A stretch of 64,000 nucleotides of DNA from Atrina japonica (GCA_030159075.1 BROG01000226.1:300001-364000); one strand, 5' to 3'; positions 13,135 through 27,785 are shown, numbered from the stretch's first letter. Made by a program: numbers and translations. The notes: generated by a model not told the origin, from the sequence alone.

Positions 13135-13490
13135 ATATTATTCTGAGAGCTAACCGACCAGCCAGTAAACTACTTGCCCAAGGTTACGTTGTTGAACGCT
13201 TGGAGTCGTCGTTTAAGAAGTTTATGGTCGATACGGGGATCTTGTTAAATATTATGAAGTCCCCCTCTCAGAGATATTAGATAGTATTCTGGATCACGGC
13301 CACACACAGTGAGTCCGTTTCACCAATCATGCTTTCCATTAAAAGTTTCCATGGAACATTTGCGAAGGGTGTGGCATGCCAGCAGAAGACGCTGACTCCC
13401 TCCGGACACCTGGTCTTATCCCATTTAGGATTCGTAATTGTTCTTCATTTTGAGACCATTTGCACATATAATTCGTTGTGTTATAATGGA
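13135..13490 (+). pseudogene. Penelope-like element, C-terminal coding end and tail
   Basis: One plus-strand frame from about 13150 contains LLAQGYVVERLESSFKKF. This is the region following the RT domain in a common molluscan Penelope-like family. The frame shifts just after this point, then continues through matching sequence to the tail block TCCGGACACCTGGTC. The minus-strand element near 31 kb holds the corresponding GTTACGTTGTTGA...CTTGTTAAA blocks, which confirms a dispersed family. No polymerase core is retained here. Confidence 0.65.
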
Positions 13491-14068
13491 CGTTTTTTTT
13501 TCATTATTGATTAGTACTTCTTCAATTTTACTTAATATAGATGTTGTTTTTGTGAAAGTACACAATCTTCGAAATACGACTCATGAGATTGTTTTGTACT
13601 ATTTCTATTTTCCTGTTATACTGTTTACATCTATCCATGTGTTATAAAATTCATAGATATTCTTCAGAAATGTAAACTGACAATAATAAATGCACTACCT
13701 ATAAACTGAATATGCATCTCAGTATGCATTGATTAATATATAGATGTACGGTCTATAACACCGTTCATTTCAAACATGTATCATTTTCTGCCATCTCATA
13801 GGAGTGACACTACCACAAGGCTTTGTATAGACAAAACAGCAGGTTTATTTTGAAGATTATGTGATTATAGACGAGGAAATTTAGATTTTCAAAAAGGCAT
13901 GTTTTAGTTGCTGATTAAACATCACTTTGATGCAGCATAAAAACTAGTTTGTATGCATTTATGTTCTGATAGAATAGGCATTTTCTACAAATGTGTTTGT
14001 CTAGACATTATTATATGATTTTTTTCCTATTTTATTTCATTGCTATCATTAATATTATATTTATTATC
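13491..14068. other. No gene recognised
   Basis: AT-rich sequence with no recognisable frame, RNA gene or repeat. Confidence 0.5.

Positions 14069-14126
<58 letters not shown>
14069..14126. repeat. (ATT)n microsatellite
   Basis: An uninterrupted run of ATT units. The isoleucine-rich frame across it is an artefact. Confidence 0.95.
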
Positions 14127-14129
<3 letters not shown>

Positions 14130-14224
14130 GGTATTTTATACAGCAACTTTGCATGACTAAAAGGTGGTATATTTGACGAGAACATGCTCCCGGGAAATGT
14201 CTACGGACGCTTGGAAAGTAAACT

Positions 14225-14340
14225 AGTAAACTTGAAATTAATCAGCTTATGTTCTAGCAGGATTCGGACCCGCACTGCTCAAAGGTGAGACACATGATAG
14301 TATATGGTGGGAAGCCGTTGTCATCTAGACATGGGAATGC
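14225..14340 (-). mobile_element. tRNA-derived SINE head fragment
   Basis: Read on the minus strand, the segment contains a B-box-like GGGTCCGAATCC preceded by CACCTTTGAGCAGTGC, the usual order in tRNA-derived SINE heads. The A box is not clear and no poly-A-like tail or target duplication is evident, so this is a degraded fragment and not a tRNA gene. Confidence 0.4.
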
Positions 14341-17100
14341 CTCTGATTTGTAATATCAATATATATTGAAGTTTTACAATACACACATGTGCGTGTTTTA
14401 TGCATGCACATTTTTTCTTACCAGACATGGATCATATTGATATTCTATTATGAGACAATTTTTTTATCATATACAGCCCTTGCACATTTGTAAAACATGA
14501 AAGAGGAAATCCCACACGAGTGATTTGAAACTTCAGATAACATATCTAAATTCCGAAAACTTCTGATACTGATGTAGCAAATTCTTAATCTAATTCAACA
14601 AAAACATTCGACACGATGATACTAAAGAAATGAATTAAAGTATTTTAGCTGTAAATTGTCAATTTATCAAATACTTTCGCCTTTGCGGCTCTATTATCGC
14701 AATAACTGTCAGCATGGATATATCTTGGCATTTCGTAAATACTTTTTTCGAACTTAAAAGTGATAAAACGAAAAAAGATGACAGGTGAGTTGAAGATAGC
14801 ACAGATTTGAGAAATATGGTATCTATTTTAATTGAAGGTGGATTCTAGAATATTCCTTTTCAAAATGAGCACATTCTACAATTTACAGCTATCCAATACA
14901 ATTGAATATTTTTCTGATACAATGTCACTATTGTTGAAGATGTAGCTATCATAAAAACCACATTGGATCAAAACAGTTTGTAATAAAATTATCAATTAAG
15001 ATAACGTTTTTTATTAATGTATAAATTAATTCAAAAGAAACGAAAACATTGAGCCCAACAAAGTACGCTATTGGTATGTAATAAAAGTTGTTTATTATTT
15101 TTCTATCACAAATTTCCATTTAAGATTATAATACACTGCATTTTTCAAAATTGCATCATAATAAATTATTGACAAAGCAAAGAAACAAACAACATATAAA
15201 ACACAATACAAAAATGTGACCCGACACAAAATATTGTAAGAAATCTATGTAATATAGACAAATTTCCTGTTCAAGTTTTAAGTCCGGTTCACGATTTGAA
15301 ATCATTAAATAATCGTATATCAGTGCTATAGGATTCATAGCTTCTCGAATTTTATTCAGACAAAAACTACCATTACTATGATAAGATGTGAAGGATAAGT
15401 TAAATTGTTTTTACTTTTGTCTATCAACTTTAAATTTAAAAGAGAAATTCTGACATTTAAGATCTTTTAGAGAGTTATTATCCAAGAATGATGAAATAAT
15501 ATCAAAAGTGGAGGGGTTATCCTGATTGCGTATTCATGTTTGTTCAAGTACACAGATGTCTGGATGTAAAAGTGTACTGAAATGCTGTGTAGATTATCGA
15601 TTGAAATATTAAAATGAGCAATGATAAAAAAGCTTCAAATCATCTTGTTTTCAAATATATGTATTTAAAATAAAACTCGGCCATTGGCTGTTAAACATCA
15701 TTCGAAGTATTAGAACAGCCATTTCGAAGTATTAACTATATATCTCTTAAAATAAGTTTCAATCTAAAAAGTGCATGCAAAAACGACCACGCACCAGTTG
15801 TGACTCCGTAGTAAAAATACAGACAGACGGAAATAAAGTAGGTTTTGTTCTCTGTACGTAGAGTATTAACCGCTGGCGAATAGAAGAAGTAATTCAACAT
15901 CCCATCTATTGAAAACTGGTACTGTCAGACAAGGTATCAGTTCAGAAACCAATGAAGATCTTCCATAATCAAAGGATTTAGTAAATACATGATGATATAC
16001 CTTAATCTTAATCGTGTTTTACGCCACACTCAACAAAGCCCAAAACCATTTAACAATGAATCAGTAATGTCACTATTTACAAATTGTTTGATTACAATGT
16101 AAGATGTTGCATTGTGATTTTGATAATAAAGTGGAAATTAATCACACAATTTGAATTTGGCATCTCAATGGTTCCATTGTACATATAACACAAGCACTTT
16201 GTAATCCATAAATAAAGATACATTACTGTGATTGTTCAATTATCGACGATAAACTACATAACTTTTATATACCTGACATTTATTATCAGATGCATACTCT
16301 TTTCTGTTATATTTCATGCAAGAATATCAATACACATCTTAACATCTTACTAAACGGTGAAAATAAATACAAAGTGTGATGTTGGTATTTTAAGATATCA
16401 CAAATATATCTACATGCATAAAACTAATATCATATATCATATTTAATTTCTCCATCAGATCGGCCTACTGGACAATAACGGGCTTTAAACAGAATTCCAT
16501 GTCTACGAGAGTTCAAGCTTTGTTTGATCTGTGTTTTGTCAATTTTGACCAAGTGGTGACCACCATCAAACTGACCAACCATGTGTGGTATAAATGACTC
16601 TATCAAATGTGTTGATATACTTCCATTTACTTACAGAAGATCACGGGTAAATTTTCAGTCTTTTGTTTCCTTTCGACTTTAAAAAATCTGGCCACCATCA
16701 TAGTTTACAATTATACATCGTTGAATGTCGTGTTATACTGCAGTTGTTCAACAAACTAACGAACGCTCTTAAAGTAATAATACCTCAACTTCATATTCAT
16801 TTATACACATATATACATGATACTTAAAAGAATATGTTATTGACGTAGTTTATTAAGCAGTGATAGAAAATTATCGCATAGATACTAAACTTTAATATTT
16901 TGGAATTAAAAGGTGCTTAAAACAACATTTCAATATGTACTTTAAAATTTGGTTTTTATAATGATATCGTTTATAGCTTTCAAAATTTTAATTCATGCGC
17001 AAATATGTTGATGAAATATCCGATAAAATTATATACCATTTTAATTCATCAGAAATCCAAGATTTTAAACAAAAATAGACAGATAGAGACAGGGGCTGAG
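14341..17100. other. No gene; one short shared repeat core
   Basis: No coding evidence. The 23 bases at 16014-16036, beginning GTGTTTTACGCCACACTC, are identical to 41008-41030. This is the start of a dispersed SINE-like repeat, truncated here. Confidence 0.5.
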
Positions 17101-17105
17101 AAGTT

Positions 17106-17180
17106 TATATATATATATATATATTATCTGTGTGTGAGTATGTGTGTGTGTACGTGTGTATTCGTGTGTGTGTGTGTGTT
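17106..17180. repeat. (TA)n then (GT)n compound microsatellite
   Basis: A short TA run (17106-17124) followed by TGTGTG with GTACG and GTATTC interruptions. Confidence 0.9.
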
Positions 17181-17322
17181 GTTATTGTTGTTCTTGTTGT
17201 TTTGTTGATCGAGAAAACATAATCCTGGTGTTTGTGAATAGAACTATGCAACCAAATAAATACAAATGTACACAGTAAAATGGTAAGACCAGATTGATAT
17301 AAAATATCAATGAGAGTTTGCA

Positions 17323-17840
<518 letters not shown>

Positions 17841-17844
17841 TTAC

Positions 17845-18340
17845 ATAACAGAGAGGAAAAGAAGGAGTAGAAGAGAGGGAGCGGGGACGTGAGAAATAGA
17901 GAATCGGAAAGGGAATGATAGTAACGGAAAGAGAGGGCGTGAAAGCGAGGGAAATAGATATTGAGGAATATACAGAGAAGAGAAAATCAGAGTAAGGCAA
18001 ATAGAGGGAGTTAAAAAAATAGAGGAAATTAAAAAACGAGAGCTTAGGGAATTTTTAGGGGAGGTAATGAGAATTCGGGAAATACAGGGCGTGAACGACA
18101 AATAGAGAAAGGGGATGGCAAAGTTAGAAAAAAGAAATAAGAATGGAGTGAAAGAGAAATATCGGGCAAATGGGAGAGCGATGCGGGAAGAAAAATTAAG
18201 AAAGAATCAATCTGATACCATTTTCCCGTTGTCACTAAGGAAGGCTGGGAGAGAAAGGAGAGATAGCGAGATGGAGAAAGTGTGGCAATAGAAATAGAGA
18301 ATTAGAGATGTAGATATGTTTGTAGACAAATTGAGGAAAA
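17845..18340. repeat. Purine-rich (GA-biased) tract
   Basis: For nearly 500 bases the plus strand is overwhelmingly A and G, with recurring GAGAGG, GAAATAGA and GGGA words but no fixed period. The minus-strand serine/leucine/proline-rich frames that cross it follow from the composition. It may be a decayed GA microsatellite. Confidence 0.7.
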
Positions 18341-20790
18341 TAAGAAATGACTGAAAAGCTGTGATATCCGTCATGATTATTTATCTATTATACTCATTTG
18401 ATGTGCAGTTGGATCACTGCGAAGCATCAATCTGATACTAGTCTCCCGTCGTTACATGTGGTTTGTGATTTGCTTTACACTCTGTGATGAGAAAAACAAC
18501 ATGTTGCATGTGTTCGTATTAAGCACCAATGTATGACTGCATAATCTGCACAAAGTTAAAAACAGATATTGCCACCATTTTCCGTATCTTGTATTCAGAG
18601 TAAACCTTTGATTTCTAAATTCTGTATATCTAACGATAAAAGAAGATCTATGTATGCAAAAGCTATGTTAATAAAGTAACAAATCCTAAATTGATATTAC
18701 TTCCATGAAGATATAAACAGAAACGATATTAGCCACTAACCTCTCTATAAGTCTCAGGACTAACTCAAAGCTTAGTGAAAAGCGGTTATTTTGTGCTTAC
18801 TGACAATATGTAGTTTTAGTCATATTTAATAAAACAAGTATATGACAAAACAGACGTCATGTCTTATGAACATTTTGAATTGTTTGAACAGAACACATGG
18901 TAACGTTGACCTATAAGCCGTTTCTGATTTGAATGAATATGTTTCCCTCAAATATCAAATCATGATAACATAATTTAAAAACAAGGTTAGGATTAAGATC
19001 TGCTATGATTCAAAATAAAAAGGACATTAATTTTCAAATGATTGTTTCTAATTTGAAAGAACATAAAACACATTTCACATCTTTCTTCCTCTCTCCCTCA
19101 TTATCATCTTAAAGTTTTTGTACGCATTCAATATATCTTACGTCGTGCGTCTGTTGTAGACATGAAAGTAATTTGTAACCAAATATATGCACTGGAAACT
19201 CAAACATCTCTCCAGTTTCCTCATTAATAAACAGTGAAGCGATAATATCAACAACTTGTAGATTGGTCATGGATAATATCTCCTAATGAGGCAGATTTTG
19301 GTCCGTATATCTTTCCTCCACAGGGCTGTAATTTAACACTCACGGAGTCTTAAGCAGTTAAGCTAGGAAGCTCCAAAATGAATCATGGGTAGAACGTAGT
19401 TTACAATTCATCAAATTATTTTTAATCTCTCAGAATGATCTAGAAATAATAAAGGTATAGAAAACATATCTAAAGACATATGATAAAGGTCAGCTTAAGA
19501 CCCGAATAAGTCTAACGAACAATCTACATCTGAGACAATTTATCATTTAAAATATCAGCCTGGTCATATGTTAAATTGAAATGTCGTAACCTAATGAGAG
19601 TCTGCAGAAAAAATAAGCATTTTGGATAAAAACTTTAAATCGTTAGATTTTACTTGATTTATTTCTGAATAGACTGCTCATATTTTCTCTGATAAAATTC
19701 CACAGTATGTTGAGGGAAAGATTCGAACGATAAGAACATCACGGTATGTTCTACAACAGATACATGTATTTAAATGTTTACTTTTTAAAAAATAATAGAA
19801 ACACATCTTACTGCGCATGGTGTGTTACGCGACTAAAAATGATATTTTTTTTTCTGTTTAGATTTAACAGATCTAGTCTCTGATTTCGGAGAATAACTGT
19901 AATACTTCTTCACAAAATGTAGAAAAGCGAGACAACATTTGGCCATTAACTGAAACAAGAAAATGAGCGATTCCTTACCTTAATTAAATCTAGTTCTGTC
20001 CGGTAAATCCATCATAAAACAGAGCATGGCATCCAGTAATATTTACAGTATTTTTCCTAAACTCAGGATGACACAATGAGGTAATTAAGGCTTCACATAT
20101 TTGGAATATCCCGATTTTGACACCGATTTCGTAGACTATTATTGCAACTTAAAAGTCAGTATTGTCCAAACAAATCTTATGGTGCTTCATATAAACAAGT
20201 ATTCATTGTTTTTAAAAGTAAAAATAAACACTAACAACATACGGTGGAAATGATTTCCAAAGAGGTGATTATTCTGTACAAAAGGCATTAGCAAATGCTT
20301 ATAATCCTAGCGAAATCCAAGTAAACACATTATCTACCTATAATCAAATGGGAAAATTATTACATGGTGACTCTATCTGTACAACGTAAGTGAGGTAAGA
20401 AACAGAAGATGTGTGCCCCAACCTTTGCTATTAATCAGTTATATAGATATATGTATATATATTTATATTTTCCCACTTTGTAGAGTGAAATAGATCACAG
20501 AATAATTGCCTACAACGAAAGTTTGGGAAGATGCCTCTTGGATACCAAACATTGTCTTTTATTACAACAGGCACTACCATTTTTCAGTTACGCTTGGATG
20601 CAAATTGATATGAGAATGCTGGAATAACGATAACAAAAAACGGTACATACATGTACATGTATGAGATTTTAAATGGCATGATGGGATTTCAATGTGTAAG
20701 TGAGAGATAACATAATGCTATGTCTTCGTATTTTTTCTGTTAGTTCAGGTGTTATTTTGTTAAGTATATATATATATAATACGTCCATCT
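18341..20790. other. No gene recognised
   Basis: AT-rich DNA without usable frames, RNA genes or clear repeats. Confidence 0.5.
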
Positions 20791-20794
20791 TCTA

Positions 20795-20965
20795 ACATAC
20801 AGGTAGTTACAGCGTCCGTTTCCTCTTATGTGGGTAATTATGATGTCAGTTTCTTGTAATGTAGCTAATTATATTGCCATTATTTCCTCAGAAAAGTCAA
20901 ATGGAAGTTAAAAGCACAAACATGTCATGGGTAATTATGAAGTTCACTTCCTTTCATGCGGCATG
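20795..20965. repeat. Degenerate tandem repeat, roughly 45 bp period
   Basis: Phrases of the type GTGGGTAATTATGATGTCAG, GTAGCTAATTATATTGCCA and ATGGGTAATTATGAAGTTCA recur with TTTCCT spacers. This gives about three to four poorly conserved copies. Confidence 0.5.
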
Positions 20966-21284
20966 ATAAAATATCTATATCGTATATATGAATTATGTAG
21001 ATGTCCTCAGCTATCCAAATCCCTCACGTGTAGTCAGCGTGGTTACCACATTCTCAGGCTGGTACGATAATTGGGTAATGTGGGGACATTTGCAAATTAA
21101 GAATAGATAATGTGCCGGCTTTATTGTCACCGAGTCAGATTTTCTCCAAAGCCTTAAAGGAATATTCTGTCATCATTTCGGAAAAAAATGTTTGTTTAAA
21201 TGAAAATAACCTAAAGAACAAACATAAATTACATATTTGAACTTTTCATCCAAATCGAGAGGTTTCCATTTAACAATTGCGATT

Positions 21285-21440
21285 GCTGTGGTATGCTAGT
21301 AGGGGAATCTGACTCCTTCCGGACACCTGGTCCCATCCCGTTGGGTATTCGCATTTGTTCCCCGTTTTGAGACCATATAGCTGTATTCTAATTGTCTTAG
21401 AGTTTCGATTACCCATTAGCACTTATGCATTTGTTATTTC
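21285..21440 (+). mobile_element. Penelope-like tail remnant
   Basis: TGTGGTATGC, CTGACTCC, TTCCGGACACCTGGTCCCAT and TTTGAGACCATAT occur in the same order as in the tails at 13.37 kb and 43.26 kb. No coding part is kept. Confidence 0.6.
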
Positions 21441-23675
21441 GTAACAAAGTTTGAAAAACAAAGCTAATCATATAGTTATGTGGTTGTGTTGAATTTGAGT
21501 TTCGTTCCTATTTTTCATAAGACTAAAATTAACAATGTTTCTATCGAATACTTTATTATTCCTTTTCAATAACAATAACATTCAAAAGCTTCGGCTGTTA
21601 TATGTTAATTTAGAATATTGTGATTAATACAGTTACAGTCATAATTACAAGGTTTTTGCGTATTATTACATTACTGATATATAAACCACACATATTCTTG
21701 GGGTATAGTTCATCTCGAAGTGTTTGGCTACTATAATGAAGCCATGGATAATCCGAATGAATTTTAAACATATTTGTTTTTATAGTTACCTATTGCAATT
21801 GCTACAGTTAGTATATACCTTTTTTCTTCATTACGTTTAACTATCATCCAATATTCCTGTAGTTTATACCACAATTATTGCCATGCACATTCACTTTGTT
21901 TATTCAGTAAAAGAAGATTTTTGACAGCCAAGTTATTGAAGAGATGATTATTGTTATTATGGGTGTGATGTAATTTATTTTTCAATTATTACCTTTGTTA
22001 GTACCAGGACAGGGTTTTTATTTAAATAAATACCATGGATGGAACCTGATTATCCTTTTTTTCAAAGACATGTATTTTAGTTAGAGCGTGTTGTCATCTA
22101 TTTCAGGTAAACGTGATACAAGCAATGGGAGATAACTCCGAATATGTCATTGACCAATGTCCACGCATGATTAACTATTGAATTATATCAAAAAATCGAT
22201 TATGATAATTTCTTGTATCAATATTTCTGACATTAAGAGCATTATTTAACATGTTCAACCCTACAGACCATAATAGACTTTAACAATGGAAAACGCATAC
22301 CGTTCCGATATTCAGGGGTGAAAGGGTTAAAGCTGACCATGATGAGATGACATCGATTATCTAGCACATGCCCATTTATTGTTCCTCGAAGTTGTGTGTA
22401 TCAGATGTGGATTAAAATGTCAATTTTATATGAGTATTATCTATGCCTTTTACAAAATCCATCACAAATTTTAAAAATATGTTGAAGATTAAAAAACCAA
22501 ATTTATGTTCACTGTATATACATACGATATGGTCGAATACAATAGACTTAAAAATATAACGACTTTACAACATGTTCATTTTCCCACTGTCTTAGAGAAG
22601 ATAAAATGACGGATAATTGTATTGTTCCTAAATATTACAAACTAACAATACATCTTTAACGAGAAGCTGATATAAACCAAACGTTTGAAACTTAGAGAAA
22701 TGAATACTTCAAAGACAAAATAGTTGTTAAAAAGTGTAAAAGCAGTTCTCATTGTAGCTTATGGATTTCATCCGTGGATGACAAAGACACGTCATACAGA
22801 AAGTAGACACAGTCTTTGTTCTAATCAGCCTTTGATGTTTTACTGGAAAACAAAGCCGGTAAAAACCTATAAGTAATCTGTGCGATTTAAAACAAATCTT
22901 GGAAAACGAAGATTTCTGCAATTTTAAATAACGAAATCTGATCACATATTGTTTCTGTTCGATTGATATAGTCAAGTTACATATGCCAGATTTTGCTTAT
23001 GTCTGTTTCGTTGTACACGATTCGTTTCTTTATGTTTATTTTTAATTGAAAACTTAACTTGAACATGTGTTAGGTTTGCGCCTCACATTAATCAAAAGTA
23101 GAAAAAAGACATCATCTGTAGTAAAAAAAATGAATACAGAAATAAAAATATATCTGAATATATATAGATATGTTATGATGAATTGCAGATGTACAACCAG
23201 ATAAATTCGAATATCACTGATGTCAAAAAGTCTAGATAACGAAGCAGATTTATAAAAATATTTGGTATTTTAAACATTTCGGAAAATATGTAACAGATAA
23301 AAATCAATAAATGATATTTCATTTCATGAAATGTTTGTGCAATGCGAACAAATTTGAATTGAATATCCTTTTTAACATTTAAATGATCGATAATAGGTTT
23401 CTACAAACGCACATTTTATTTACATCGATTTGTTAATTTGTGAATTTATAAAGACTCCTCCACGTCGTAAGAAAGAGCAAACTATTTATCAAATTCGGTG
23501 TTTTAGAAATTACATTTGACGCGAAGTGATTGAAATGCCATGGTTCTAACTACGTGAAATTTGAACTTTATCAACAATGTATCTGGGTTACATTGACATA
23601 TATATATAAATGTATAAAATATTTCATGTGTTTGTTAGAGATTTTCATATTCTATACAAGATGACCACTAAGCAA
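21441..23675. other. No gene recognised
   Basis: Only short unremarkable frames, including 22727-22975 on the minus strand, which I do not recognise. Confidence 0.5.
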
Positions 23676-23679
23676 ATCA

Positions 23680-23960
23680 ATAGTGCAAAATACATTCGGC
23701 AACGTATAGACATTTCAAGGTTTGAGCGAACACAGACATTTGGAAAATATGAAGGTGGAATCAGGTGTCATAGAATGTAACTTATAGATTCAAGATCTTG
23801 AGACTGTACGTTCTGATAAATAGGTATTTCATCTGCATGTAACCGATCATTCATGTTGCACACCTGGAGTGACCAAAACAGAGGAATCACAAAGGTATAG
23901 CCGGTATCACAATTACGATCGAACATGTGATTCAATTTTACATATAATGTCTATGAAAAT
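23680..23960 (-). mobile_element. Penelope-like 3' tail remnant
   Basis: GAACACAGACATTTGG, GGTGGAATCAGGTGTCAT and, further on, CACAATTACGATCGAA align with the copy at 36.68-36.86 kb in the same order. Strongly diverged. Confidence 0.45.
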
Positions 23961-25950
23961 ATGCACATTTTTGCAATAATTTTTGCTGCTGATATTACGT
24001 TCTTGCTCTTTTAGATATAATCAGCATTCATTTTCATTAGCTTAAGTCAGCTGATTTTTATATCATCTCTGACATGCATATTCATTATAGGTTGGTAGTA
24101 TATGTACTTTATTAGCGTGGTTCGTATGGTGCGCCTAGACACTTACAACAAGTGCCATATGTTATAAGGACCATTTGTCTGTTGTAATATCCTTTACCGG
24201 TAATAAGATGAAAGGTCCAACTTTATTATATAAATTCCATGGAAATTGACACGTGAAAAAACGAACTGCACTTCTTTAATAGAGTTCCTGTCTGGTTGAT
24301 AAAATTAAAAAAGATGCAATTTTAATTAAACGTTTAGGATATGATATTTTGAGAATAATGGGTGTTGAATTAACGTTTTCGACAACCTGGAAACATTGTT
24401 GTGTATTCCAAAACATTTCGTTGATGAAGATACTCAGGCCATTTGTTTAATATGAGATTCATAGAAAGCGATGTCTGTGGAATAAAGAGATGCCCTTTTC
24501 TCGAATTTCATAAATTTCTATTTTTTTTTTTTTCATTTTCATATCGTGAATAAAGGAATAATATGATATAACTGTTTAGATGATAAACATCATATTATTT
24601 AGTACTATAATTAGTTTTCCAATTTACATTGCTACTGTGTTTTTCAGCAAAACCTAATCTAGCAATTTGTGATTACCGGTTAGGCTTACAGTAGGTTGGA
24701 ACGTAATTAAACCATTTTTCTATGACTGCAGTTATATTTGATAATCGAGTAGATATTGTTTTCAATATATGAATTTTTTACGACAAGATATTTTCCGGAT
24801 TAGCTGGGACACACAGCAATAGACCATTTCCCGTTGGGTATCTTATTCCGTTCAGTTTTGTCGAAATAGATTTTACCTAGATCATGTTCTTTCAATAGGT
24901 AGTCGGGCAAGGTCACTTTCGGATTTGTAATATTTACATTTTGGTGATATCTTGTATCAATTCATATGTGTGGAATAACGTTTAAACATGTGTACTCTCT
25001 TGAAAAGAAATTTGCCTGTATGCTGTTTTCTAAATATGACACATATCACTTCAGCATGGAATTCATATCTCACGTCATATATAATAAACCACTTAACTGG
25101 AAGTGATGCTTACCTACTTTTATCTCTGAAACTGTATTCTGGTATGACAAACCGTGACGGAACGGAACTACACGAAAAAGGTCTATTGACATGTATGGGA
25201 AACTACCTCGTACTTAACAATTCAAATTCAAATTGCTACGTCAAATTCACATAAATGACTTACATTGTTTCTTCCCGCAATTCACATTTTTTAAAGAAAA
25301 TTAAACAAGTTTTAATTAAGAAAAAGTAAGTTATACAAGCGGATTTTGATGGCAGTGCCATGATATTATGGGAAACATTTTATCTGGAAAGCTTTCAAAT
25401 GTCATTCGTGATGTTTGTACCCTAATTTTTTATTATTTCAACTGGGTTTGTAGGTATGAAACTTAATCTACGTTAATCCATTTATGTGATAAAGGCAAGT
25501 TTTTTGAAGTCCCTTGACTGCATACTTCAACTAAATTGAACCTTGTAAAAGGGTCACCTGCACATAAATGTCAATATTTTCTGGTCCTTGGGTGACCCCT
25601 ATATACAGGTTTCACTGGAGGAAATGTGTTGCTATTGTTACAATTCTGCTAGTTTACTGTTGTTGGACGGAAAAGTATTTCCAATATCAATGCTTGCGAC
25701 CAATATTCCTTCAGCCAATATCTGAAAAAGGACATCGGAATTGAAAGGAGTTCATTCCGTCCTATTTTGGGCTCAATTGTTACGTAAGCAGGAAAACACA
25801 GTGAATTAACATCGATCATTTTGTTTGAATATGTATCAGTCTGATGTAATATTACACAAAATATCATATTTATGCATAAAAAATAATAAATAGTTAATGT
25901 TATTAATTTAATTAACATAAATATCTCCATCCATGTAACACTGAAACTCG
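23961..25950. other. No gene; a fragment of a dispersed repeat near 25.56-25.62 kb
   Basis: CTTGGGTGACCCCTATATAC followed by AGGTTTCACTG resembles a phrase found in dispersed molluscan repeats. Frames at 24988-25254 (plus) and 25649-25963 (minus) show no recognisable domain or splice context. Confidence 0.4.
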
Positions 25951-25959
25951 TGTAATCTG

Positions 25960-26905
25960 CCATATATAATTTTCCTCAGATTCACAGTATCAAACCATAC
26001 GACCTTTCTACTCTTTACACAACAATTCCACATAAAAAATTAAAATAGATACTTTTTAACATCATAGACAACTGTTTTTCACTAAAGATGGTACCCGAAA
26101 ATTTAAATATCTAGTGATTGTTTATCCTGATACTCATTTTGTCAAACACCACTCTGAATCAACACATAAATACACTGAAGTTGATAAAAAAACATGCTGG
26201 AATTTATAATAGACAATATATTTGTAATGTTCGGACACGTTATCTTTCAACAAACTGTCGGCATTCCTATGGGAACCAATTGTGCTCCTTTATTGGCTGA
26301 TCTGTTCCTTTATTCATATGAAGCAGACTCCATTCAGAAACTGCTGAATCAAAAGAAGAAAAGCTAGGGGTGTCCTTTCATTTGATATTTAGATATATCG
26401 ACGACGTTTTGCCAATTAATAATGACAATTTTCATACATATGTCAATGCGATATATCCCATGAACTAGAAATTAAAGATACAACAGAATCAAGTACACAC
26501 CCTTCATACTTAGACATTTTACTTACTATAGACACAGACGGAAAATTAACAACCATCGTGAATTTTCAACATTTAAGCAATAATATCCCCCAAATCACCC
26601 GCATATGGAGTTTATATTCACAAATGATCCGATATGCTAGTTCATGCTCAACCCATGAACATTTCATATACAGAGGTAAACTACTCACTGACAAATTATT
26701 GACACAGCAATATCGAAAACCGCGTTGATATCAACGTTCCGCAAATTTTATGGTCGGTATAATAGTCTTGCTTGCGATTACTCTGCTTCACTAAGTGAAA
26801 TGTTGAGTTACCTGTTCGATGACGGTTGGTCAGACGTCTGTACAAATTGTGACGACTATCTCATGTACTTACTTTTTATTTGACTGTGAACTCACGACGG
26901 GTGTG
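25960..26905 (+). pseudogene. Penelope-like reverse transcriptase, decayed
   Basis: Plus-strand frames show RT blocks in order. A YDLSTLYTTIPHKKLK block lies at about 25995-26045. The fingers/palm block GIPMGTNCAPL lies near 26260-26300. The catalytic YIDD lies at 26394-26405, followed by a block ending near ELEIKD-like sequence at 26465. The second aspartate pair is intact, unlike in the minus-strand copy at 30.4 kb. In-frame stops and frame changes near 26050, 26110, 26365 and 26470 make it inactive. Order and motifs fit Penelope-like RTs better than LINE or LTR RTs. No GIY-YIG endonuclease domain is visible. Confidence 0.75.
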
Positions 26906-27030
26906 ACCGGTCGACAGGGGATGCTTACACCTCCATGGTACCTGATGCCACCTCTTTATTTCCAGAGGTCTGTGTTTGTCCATTCTCTACCAGACATCCT
27001 ACAGATTCATATATATATATATATATATAT
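26880..27030 (+). mobile_element. Penelope-like 3' tail with short (TA)n
   Basis: Directly follows the RT remnant: ACTCACGACGGGTGTGACC, CGACAGGGGATGCTTAC, CTGATGCCACCTC and CAGAGGTCTGTGTTTG, then a (TA)n run at 27009-27032. The inverse complement of the first blocks is found at 29.96-29.99 kb, which defines the tail of this family. Confidence 0.7.
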
Positions 27031-27032
27031 AT

Positions 27033-27784
27033 TTCATAAAAACATGTATATGTTGCTGAGGGACCTCACAAGACTTTTTGATTCGTGAAACCTTCTGTTT
27101 CACGGCAAAGCATCCGACGAAAAAGTGTCAATTTCTTTAGATTTATTAAAACCCAGAATTGCATCTGTTAGATGGATTTTTCGTGTGCCAAACATGTGTT
27201 TTCTCTTCAAGATAAAGTTTACATACTTATGTTTGCTTTAAATGTAATTGACATTTATTTCTCTTTTCAAGATTCATGAAAACTGTCTCCAGCAAGGTAA
27301 ACTATATATATGTTTCTATATTATACATCTTCGATTTATATGGAGTTGTAAATTCGCATTTAAAGTCTATATCAATCTGCATTCGATATTTTATTAAAAC
27401 TTTGATTGTTTGTTGATAACAAATGTCACGTTTATTGACAAGCTAATTTTGCAGTAGTCATTAAAACTTCATACATAATAATGAATCATCCATTTTATTA
27501 CAAACATAGTAACTATAGAGTAGCATCATATCTAATAAAGCAATCACTGTCATCCGTATTAATTCCTCTATACTATTTGTTACCCTCTCCAAGTATATTT
27601 GCTACTCCCTACAATACAGACAGGGGTAATAGATGTTCTGTATACGTTTGAAAAACAGTACATTGATTTACGAATAACTTTACTCACCACTCGAAAAAAC
27701 ATTTCATTCGAATGTGAATCAGAATGTTTCTACGACACACTCAACATTTTTTCAGACATTGTATGATGCCACCTTTTCTTGTAA

Positions 27785-27785
<1 letters not shown>
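27033..27785. other. No gene recognised
   Basis: Nothing identifiable between the retroelement remnant and the next TA array. Confidence 0.5.
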
